Part shown: positions 58,876 to 64,000 of the stretch, piece by piece
Layout: each line of letters begins with the position of its first letter
How positions within the stretch are numbered: position 1 is the first letter of the stretch
Source of the DNA: Sphingomonas sp. Leaf343
GTDB lineage: Bacteria > Pseudomonadota > Alphaproteobacteria > Sphingomonadales > Sphingomonadaceae
NCBI RefSeq assembly: GCF_001423765.1
Contig: NZ_LMPG01000001.1
Location: forward strand, 192,073-256,072
Length of the DNA stretch: 64,000 bases
Direction: 5' to 3'
The notes under the pieces: model-generated
Database searches by the model: none
What the model saw: only the letters and a program-made list of their open reading frames with translations
What the model was told of the DNA's origin: nothing
Position numbers and translations under genes: made by a program

Positions 58876-60171
58876 ATGGAGAGACGAGTGGCCGATCCGA
58901 CGCGCGCCAACCTGCCCCGGTTGTCCCTGCACGTGCCCGAGCCGAAGTTCCGGCCCGGCGACGCGGTCGATTTCGTCGGTGTGGAGGTGCCGCCCGCCGG
59001 CTCCGCGCCGCGCCCCGATACCGCCGCCTCGCCGCGAGACTTCACCGAACTCGCCTATACGATGGTCCGTGTGCTGGACGAGGAGAACCGCGCGGTCGGC
59101 CCTTGGGACCCGCGCCTGTCCGCCGACACGCTGCGCCGGATGTTGCGCCACATGGCGCTGCTGCGCGCGTTCGACGAGCGGATGTTCCGGGCGCAGCGTC
59201 AGGGCAAGACCAGCTTCTACATGAAGGCGACGGGCGAGGAGGCGGTGTCGGTCGCCGCCGTGCACGCGCTGGATTACGAGGACATGTGCTTTCCGTCCTA
59301 TCGTCAGCAGGGGCTGTTGATCGCCCGCGACTGGTCGCTGGTCGACATGATGAACCAGATCTATTCGAACAAGGGCGACCGGCTGCAGGGCAAGCAGTTG
59401 CCGATCATGTATTCGGCGAGGGAGGCGGGGTTCTTCTCGATCTCCGGCAACCTGACCACGCAATATCCGCAAGCGGTGGGCTGGGCGATGGCCTCCGCCG
59501 CGAAGGGCGACACGCGCATCTCCGCGGTATGGTGTGGCGAGGGTTCGACGGCGGAGGGCGACTTCCACTCGGCACTGACGTTCGCGACGGTGTACCGCGC
59601 GCCCGTCATCATGAACATCGTCAACAACCAGTGGGCGATCTCCAGCTTTTCCGGGTTCGCGGGCGCGGAGGCGACGACCTTCGCGGCGCGCGCGGTCGGC
59701 TACGGGATCGCGGGCCTGCGCGTCGACGGCAACGACGCGCTGGCGGTCTATGCCGCGACGCAGTGGGCGGCGGAGCGGGCGCGGACCAATCAGGGGCCGA
59801 CGCTGATCGAGCATTTCACCTATCGTGCGGAGGGGCATTCGACCTCCGACGATCCCACGCAATATCGCTCCGCCGGGGAGCCGACGGCGTGGCCGCTGGG
59901 TGACCCGATCCGCCGGCTGAAGGATCATTTGATCGCGCTGGGCGAGTGGGACGAGGAGCGCCACGCCGCGCAGGACCGCGAACTCGCCGAGCAGGTGAAG
60001 GCGGCGCAGAAGGAGGCCGAGAAGAACGGCATCCTCGGCCACGGCCTGCACCAGCCGCTGGATACGCTGTTCGACGGCGTGTTCGAACATATGCCGTGGC
60101 ACCTGCGCGAGCAGCAGGCGCAGATGATGGCCGAGGAAGCCGCCAGCGGCCGGCCGTGGGACCGGAAATGA
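58876..60171 (+). CDS. bkdA1: Branched-chain 2-oxoacid dehydrogenase E1 alpha subunit
   Basis: ThDP-dependent decarboxylase subunit acting on oxoacids from Val, Leu and Ile. 431 residues with an approximately 60-residue N-terminal extension typical of BkdA1. Blocks are MALLRAFDERMFRAQRQGKTSFYMKATGEEA, DMCFPSYRQQG, the ThDP motif region AVWCGEGSTAEGDFHSALTFA to NNQWAIS, and YRAEGHSTSDDPTQYR, the loop phosphorylated in mammals. The start is ATG 58876; GTG 58891 is an alternative. First gene of E1alpha-E1beta-E2. A palindrome upstream may bind an Lrp-type regulator. Confidence 0.94.
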   Translation: MERRVADPTRANLPRLSLHVPEPKFRPGDAVDFVGVEVPPAGSAPRPDTAASPRDFTELAYTMVRVLDEENRAVGPWDPRLSADTLRRMLRHMALLRAFDERMFRAQRQGKTSFYMKATGEEAVSVAAVHALDYEDMCFPSYRQQGLLIARDWSLVDMMNQIYSNKGDRLQGKQLPIMYSAREAGFFSISGNLTTQYPQAVGWAMASAAKGDTRISAVWCGEGSTAEGDFHSALTFATVYRAPVIMNIVNNQWAISSFSGFAGAEATTFAARAVGYGIAGLRVDGNDALAVYAATQWAAERARTNQGPTLIEHFTYRAEGHSTSDDPTQYRSAGEPTAWPLGDPIRRLKDHLIALGEWDEERHAAQDRELAEQVKAAQKEAEKNGILGHGLHQPLDTLFDGVFEHMPWHLREQQAQMMAEEAASGRPWDRK

Positions 60172-60229
60172 TCGTGCAGAACTCCCTCCTCCGCCCTCGC
60201 GGGGGCACACACGGCCGGAACGATGTTCG

Positions 60230-61294
60230 ATGAGTGACATGATGGAAACCGAAGCGATCGTTGCCGCAGATGGCGACACCACCCGCATGAACATGATCCA
60301 GGCGATCAATTCCGCGCTGGACGTGATGATGGCGCGCGATCCCGACGTGATCGTGATGGGCGAGGATGTCGGCTATTTCGGCGGCGTGTTCCGCGCGACC
60401 GCCGGACTTCAGGCGAAGTTCGGCAAGACGCGCGTGTTCGATACGCCGATCACCGAATGCGGCATCATCGGCGTCGCGGTGGGCATGGGCGCATATGGGC
60501 TGCGGCCGGTGCCGGAAATCCAGTTCGCCGATTACATCTATCCCGCGCTCGACCAGCTGGTCAGCGAGGCGGCGCGGCTGCGCTATCGCTCGGCGGGGGA
60601 GTTCACGTCGCCGATCACGGTGCGGTCGCCGTTCGGCGGCGGCATCTTCGGCGGGCAGACGCACTCGCAGTCGCCGGAGGGTATCTTCACGCACGTATCG
60701 GGCGTGAAGACGGTGATCCCGTCGACCCCCTATGACGCCAAGGGCCTGTTGATCGCGGCGATCGAGGACAACGACCCGGTCATCTTCTTCGAGCCCAAGC
60801 GCATCTACAACGGCCCGTTCGACGGATATTGGGACCGCCCGTCGCAGAACTGGTCGAAGCACCCCGCGGGTGAGGTGCCGACCGGTTACTACCGCGTCGA
60901 TCTGGGCAAGGCGAAGGTGGTGCGGCCGGGCGAGGCGCTGACCATCCTCGCGTACGGGACGATGGTGCATGTCTGCACCGCGGTCGTCGCGGAGGCGGGC
61001 GTCGATGCGGAGATCATCGATCTGCGCACGCTGGTGCCGCTCGATATCGAGACGATCGAGGCGTCGGTCCGGAAGACCGGCCGCTGCATGATCGTGCACG
61101 AGGCGACGCGCACCTCCGGTTTCGGCGCGGAGCTGTCGGCGCTGGTGCAGGAGCGGTGCTTCTACCACCTGGAGGCGCCGATCGAGCGCGTGACGGGGTT
61201 CGACACGCCGTACCCGCACAGCCTGGAATGGGCGTATTTCCCGGGGCCTGTCCGTATCGGACAGGCGCTGAAGAAGATCATGAAGGACGCGTAA
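60230..61294 (+). CDS. bkdA2: Branched-chain 2-oxoacid dehydrogenase E1 beta subunit
   Basis: 354 residues. Partner of E1alpha forming the alpha2beta2 decarboxylase. It has NMIQAINSALDVMMARDPDVIVMGEDVGYFGGVFRATAGLQ in blocks, DTPITECGIIGVAVGMGAYG, EIQFADYIYPALDQL, and SPFGGGIFGGQTHSQSPEG. The transketolase C-terminal domain follows (LTILAYGTMVHVC, DAEIIDLRTLVPLD). A 58-base gap separates it from E1alpha. The ATG at 60230 gives MSDMMETEAI; a start at the second or third Met is possible. Confidence 0.95.
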   Translation: MSDMMETEAIVAADGDTTRMNMIQAINSALDVMMARDPDVIVMGEDVGYFGGVFRATAGLQAKFGKTRVFDTPITECGIIGVAVGMGAYGLRPVPEIQFADYIYPALDQLVSEAARLRYRSAGEFTSPITVRSPFGGGIFGGQTHSQSPEGIFTHVSGVKTVIPSTPYDAKGLLIAAIEDNDPVIFFEPKRIYNGPFDGYWDRPSQNWSKHPAGEVPTGYYRVDLGKAKVVRPGEALTILAYGTMVHVCTAVVAEAGVDAEIIDLRTLVPLDIETIEASVRKTGRCMIVHEATRTSGFGAELSALVQERCFYHLEAPIERVTGFDTPYPHSLEWAYFPGPVRIGQALKKIMKDA

Positions 61295-61297
61295 GAC

Positions 61298-62650
61298 ATG
61301 GCCCGCTTCACCTTCCGCCTGCCCGACATCGGCGAGGGCATCGCCGAGGCCGAGATCGTCGCGTGGCACGTCCGCGTCGGCGAGCGCGTCGAAGAGGACC
61401 AGAACATCGCCGACATGATGACCGACAAGGCGACGGTCGAGATGGAGTCGCCGGTGTCGGGCGTGGTGGTCGAGCTGGCCGGCGAGGTCGGCGATCAGGT
61501 CGCGATCGGCGCGGCGCTGGTGGTGATCGAAACCGACGTCGACGCGTCGGCGGAGGAAGCGCCCGCGCTGGGGCCGGTCGATGTCGAGCTGAAGGCCGCG
61601 CCGGCTTCGCGCGAGCAGGAGGAGGTCGCCGAGCAGTACGAGGCGGAAAATCCCGGCGTGGAGGAGGTGGTCGCTTCTCCCGCCCCCGCACCGATGACGG
61701 CGGATCCGGCACGGTCGGGGGATCAGGGCGGCTCCGCCAGGCCGACGCCCCACGCTCCCCGTTCAGAAAGGGCGGAAGCGGTCCTCGCATCCCCCGCCGT
61801 CCGTGCCCGCGCGAAAGACCTCGGCGTCGACCTGTCGCAGGTGAAGTCGGAGTCCGACCGCATCCGTCATTCCGACCTCGACGCGTTCCTGCGCTACGGC
61901 TCGGATCAGGGCTATGCCGCGCCCGGCGCCAGTCGCGCGCGGCCGGACGAGGCGATCCGCGTCATCGGCATGCGGCGCAAGATCGCCGAGAACATGGCGG
62001 CGGCGAAGCGCAATATCCCGCACTTCACCTATGTCGACGAGATCGACGTGACCGAGCTGGAGCGGGTCCGCGCCGACCTGAACGACAATCGTGGCAACCG
62101 GCCCAAGCTGACGTTGCTGCCGCTGATGATCGTGGCGATGTGCCGGACGCTGCCCGAGTTTCCGATGCTCAACGCGCGCTACGACGATGAGGCAGGCGTG
62201 GTGACGCGCCATGGCCGCGTGCATGTCGGCATGGCGGCGCAGACCGATGCCGGGCTGACCGTGCCGGTCATCCGCGACGCGCAGGACCGCAATGTGTGGC
62301 AGCTCGCGACGGAGATCGGGCGGCTGGCCGACGCCGCGCGCGCGGGCAAGCTGAAGCCGGACGAGCTGGGCGGCGGCACGATCACGGTCACCTCGCTCGG
62401 CCCGCTCGGCGGCATCGCGACGACACCGGTCATCAACCGGCCCGAAGTCGCGATCATCGGCCCGAACAAGATCGTCGAACGGCCGGTATTCCGGCCGAAT
62501 GGTCGGGGGGGCGACGACATCGTCCGCGCGAAGCTGATGAACCTGTCGATCAGCTGCGACCACCGCGTCGTCGACGGCTGGGACGCGGCGAGTTACGTGC
62601 AGGCGCTGAAGAAGATGCTGGAGACGCCGGTCCTGCTGTTCGCGGACTGA
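61298..62650 (+). CDS. bkdB: Branched-chain 2-oxoacid dehydrogenase E2 (dihydrolipoyl acyltransferase)
   Basis: 450 residues forming the core of the complex. One lipoyl domain (residues 1-80) has the lipoylated lysine in MTDKATVEME (K44). An acidic/Pro-rich linker follows, then an E3-binding domain (SPAVRARAKDLGVDLSQV...RHSDLDAFL, about 163-205), and the catalytic domain with CDHRVVDGWDAASYV (H422). It starts 3 nt after E1beta. No E3 (lpd) gene follows, so E3 is shared with another complex. Confidence 0.95.
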   Translation: MARFTFRLPDIGEGIAEAEIVAWHVRVGERVEEDQNIADMMTDKATVEMESPVSGVVVELAGEVGDQVAIGAALVVIETDVDASAEEAPALGPVDVELKAAPASREQEEVAEQYEAENPGVEEVVASPAPAPMTADPARSGDQGGSARPTPHAPRSERAEAVLASPAVRARAKDLGVDLSQVKSESDRIRHSDLDAFLRYGSDQGYAAPGASRARPDEAIRVIGMRRKIAENMAAAKRNIPHFTYVDEIDVTELERVRADLNDNRGNRPKLTLLPLMIVAMCRTLPEFPMLNARYDDEAGVVTRHGRVHVGMAAQTDAGLTVPVIRDAQDRNVWQLATEIGRLADAARAGKLKPDELGGGTITVTSLGPLGGIATTPVINRPEVAIIGPNKIVERPVFRPNGRGGDDIVRAKLMNLSISCDHRVVDGWDAASYVQALKKMLETPVLLFAD

Positions 62651-62702
62651 TCGGGATCGCGCCTCGACGTGGCTGCGTTGATGGTCGCGAAGGAGATTCG
62701 AT

Positions 62703-64000
62703 GTGACGGACTGGCCGCGGCGGGCGGTGCTGCGCGGCGGCGTGGTGTCGGCGGCGATGATCGGCGGGGCGGGGCCGGCGGCGACGCGGGCCGCCACCAT
62801 GCCCGCTTACGAGGGACCGGTCGTTTCGGTGCCGGATCGCGGCGCGCTGGCGGCGTTGGCGGCGATGCCGGGGCGGCTGGTCCATCTGGACGAGCGCGGG
62901 CGCGAGGGGCTGTTCCGCTGCGTCGTCGCGCAACCGTCCTATGCGCGGGTCGACCCGTTGCAGGGGCTGTACGTGCCGGGCCGCGATGTCGGCTGGGCGC
63001 GGGCGTGGGACGGGACTCACGGCCGGCCGGAATGGTTCGGCGCGATCACCGGCGACGGCAATGTCGATTGCGCGCCCGCGATCGAGGCCTGTTACGCGCT
63101 GTGTCCGGTCACCGATTTGGGGCAGGCCGATTACTTCGTGCAGCGGACGGTGAAGCTGGGGCGGAGCTGGCGCACGGTGCGCGGGCATGGTCGCTACGCC
63201 ACGAACGACGGTCAGGGTACGCGCATCATCCTGAGCCGGGTGGCACCGGGCCTGCGCACCGACGACATCGTGCTGCTGGGCACCGCGACACGGCCGACGG
63301 GCGATCTGGTCAACGAAAATCACCTGAGCGGCGTCACCTTGGTCCGTGACGGGCCGTGCACGCCGCACCCCTCCGGCGATCTCGCCCGCTATCCCACCGG
63401 CCTGCGCGCGTCCTATCTGTTTCATTGCACCGTCAGCGGCGTGGCCTCGCTGGAGAACAGCGTCGGCTTCTATATCGGCGGCGTCGTCTACACCAAGGTG
63501 GACGACTGCCTCGCGCAGCGGACCCGTGCAGGCGAGGGACCGGGCAGCGACCGTGCGGCGGGGTATTTCCTCGATGGGCGGGTGCGGTTCGGCTATCCGG
63601 GCGGCAACGCGTCGCTCTACATGGACCGCTGCGTCGCCGCCGAACAGCACGCGCATCACGTCGAACCCGCCGGGCTGATCGCGCAGGGGGCGTTCGTGGA
63701 CAGCTTTCTCGACCGGTTCGAAAGTGCGCGGATCGATACCGGCATGAGTTTCGACGCGGCCGGGTCGCGCGGGTTCGGGGAGACGATCGACCTGCACATC
63801 CGCAACCCGATCCTCGACGGGTGCGGGCGGTTCGGGCTGGACCTGAACCTGGACGCGACCGCCAGCGCGTGCGTGGAGATCGTCGATCCGTACGTGACGC
63901 CGGCGGGCGGGCGCGGCGATCGCGGCATCCTGATCCGCGATGGCGCCGGGCTGGTGACGATCACCGGCGGGCAGGTGCTCGGCGACTTTCCGGGCGGATC
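62703..64000 (+). CDS. Exported pectate-lyase-like (right-handed beta-helix) protein, truncated
   Basis: At least 432 residues, running off the window. The start is a GTG at 62703 after AAGGAGA. The N-terminus VTDWPRRAVLRGGVVSAAM resembles a twin-arginine signal. RPEWFGAITGDGNVDCAPAIEACYALCPV is the opening block of the Pectate_lyase_3/tailspike-type beta-helix family. The repeating turns (NPILDGCGRFGLDLNLDATASA) fit the same fold. It could be a polysaccharide lyase or hydrolase, or a structural repeat protein; no catalytic set can be confirmed. It lies 52 nt after the bkd operon but is probably functionally separate. Confidence 0.72.
   Translation, partial: MTDWPRRAVLRGGVVSAAMIGGAGPAATRAATMPAYEGPVVSVPDRGALAALAAMPGRLVHLDERGREGLFRCVVAQPSYARVDPLQGLYVPGRDVGWARAWDGTHGRPEWFGAITGDGNVDCAPAIEACYALCPVTDLGQADYFVQRTVKLGRSWRTVRGHGRYATNDGQGTRIILSRVAPGLRTDDIVLLGTATRPTGDLVNENHLSGVTLVRDGPCTPHPSGDLARYPTGLRASYLFHCTVSGVASLENSVGFYIGGVVYTKVDDCLAQRTRAGEGPGSDRAAGYFLDGRVRFGYPGGNASLYMDRCVAAEQHAHHVEPAGLIAQGAFVDSFLDRFESARIDTGMSFDAAGSRGFGETIDLHIRNPILDGCGRFGLDLNLDATASACVEIVDPYVTPAGGRGDRGILIRDGAGLVTITGGQVLGDFPGG

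Overview
The window looks like chromosomal DNA of a sphingomonad (order Sphingomonadales, probably Sphingomonas or a near relative). It is GC-rich and densely coding, with many ATGA, GTGA and TGATG start/stop overlaps. It carries alphaproteobacterial markers: the CtrA antagonist family SciP (DUF1153), a plant/alphaproteobacterial-type glutamate-cysteine ligase, and PEPxxWA-CTERM proteins whose sorting tail is typical of sphingomonads. I see no rRNA, tRNA, CRISPR array, insertion sequence or prophage.

Layout. 1-1837 (minus): bacterial NHEJ pair ku-ligD, with ligD cut by the window edge. 1920-4248 (plus): pdxH, a cation diffusion facilitator and a PhzF-like enzyme, followed by a strong terminator that may close a small RNA. 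4547-7611: mnmA; then, divergently, two small ORFs, sciP and a GlsB-type membrane protein; then a SIMPL-domain protein. 7795-12147: an RND efflux adaptor and pump. 12227-17162: a DUF445 membrane protein and a lipid-transport ABC operon (STAS-MlaE, MlaF, MlaD, auxiliary lipoprotein). 17344-18759: a DUF4142 protein and a CitE-like lyase. 18835-22845: cytochrome bo3 quinol oxidase cyoABCD. 22856-35257 (minus): a seven-gene glycogen operon, glgP-glgB-glgC-glgA-pgm-glgX-trehalase. 35375-38508: mntH, a DUF2147 protein and a PEPxxWA-CTERM metalloprotease. 38749-42686: typA, and divergently a telA/xpaC-like pair. 42700-48611 (minus): GH29 fucosidase, PilZ protein, IMPase-family phosphatase, pmbA, ubiA and a second PEPxxWA-CTERM protein. 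48745-53924: rsmE and gshA, separated by three uncharacterised genes. 53867-58630: an isoprenylcysteine-methyltransferase-like membrane protein, a small protein, an RhlE-type helicase, a FAH-family enzyme and a 58-residue glycine-rich protein. 58876-62650: branched-chain 2-oxoacid dehydrogenase E1alpha-E1beta-E2. 62703-end: a secreted beta-helix protein, truncated.

How the parts fit. The glycogen operon covers synthesis (GlgC, GlgA, GlgB), breakdown (GlgP, GlgX) and interconversion of glucose 1- and 6-phosphate (Pgm), plus entry of glucose from trehalose. The Mla-type operon, SIMPL, RND and DUF445 genes are envelope functions. Several genes are preceded by GGAAC-N16/17 boxes followed by a -10-like element resembling the alphaproteobacterial general stress sigma factor EcfG. 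They are ku, glsB-like, DUF4142, the 58-residue protein and, more weakly, the 88-residue protein. This suggests a scattered general-stress regulon that includes DNA end joining.

The most interesting uncharacterised material is the three-gene block between rsmE and gshA, the stress-promoter set, the candidate small RNA after the phzF-like gene, and the palindromic operator-like sites before telA, the bkd genes and the two PEPxxWA genes. I did not identify a clearly new multi-gene system. The rsmE-gshA block is the best place to look.
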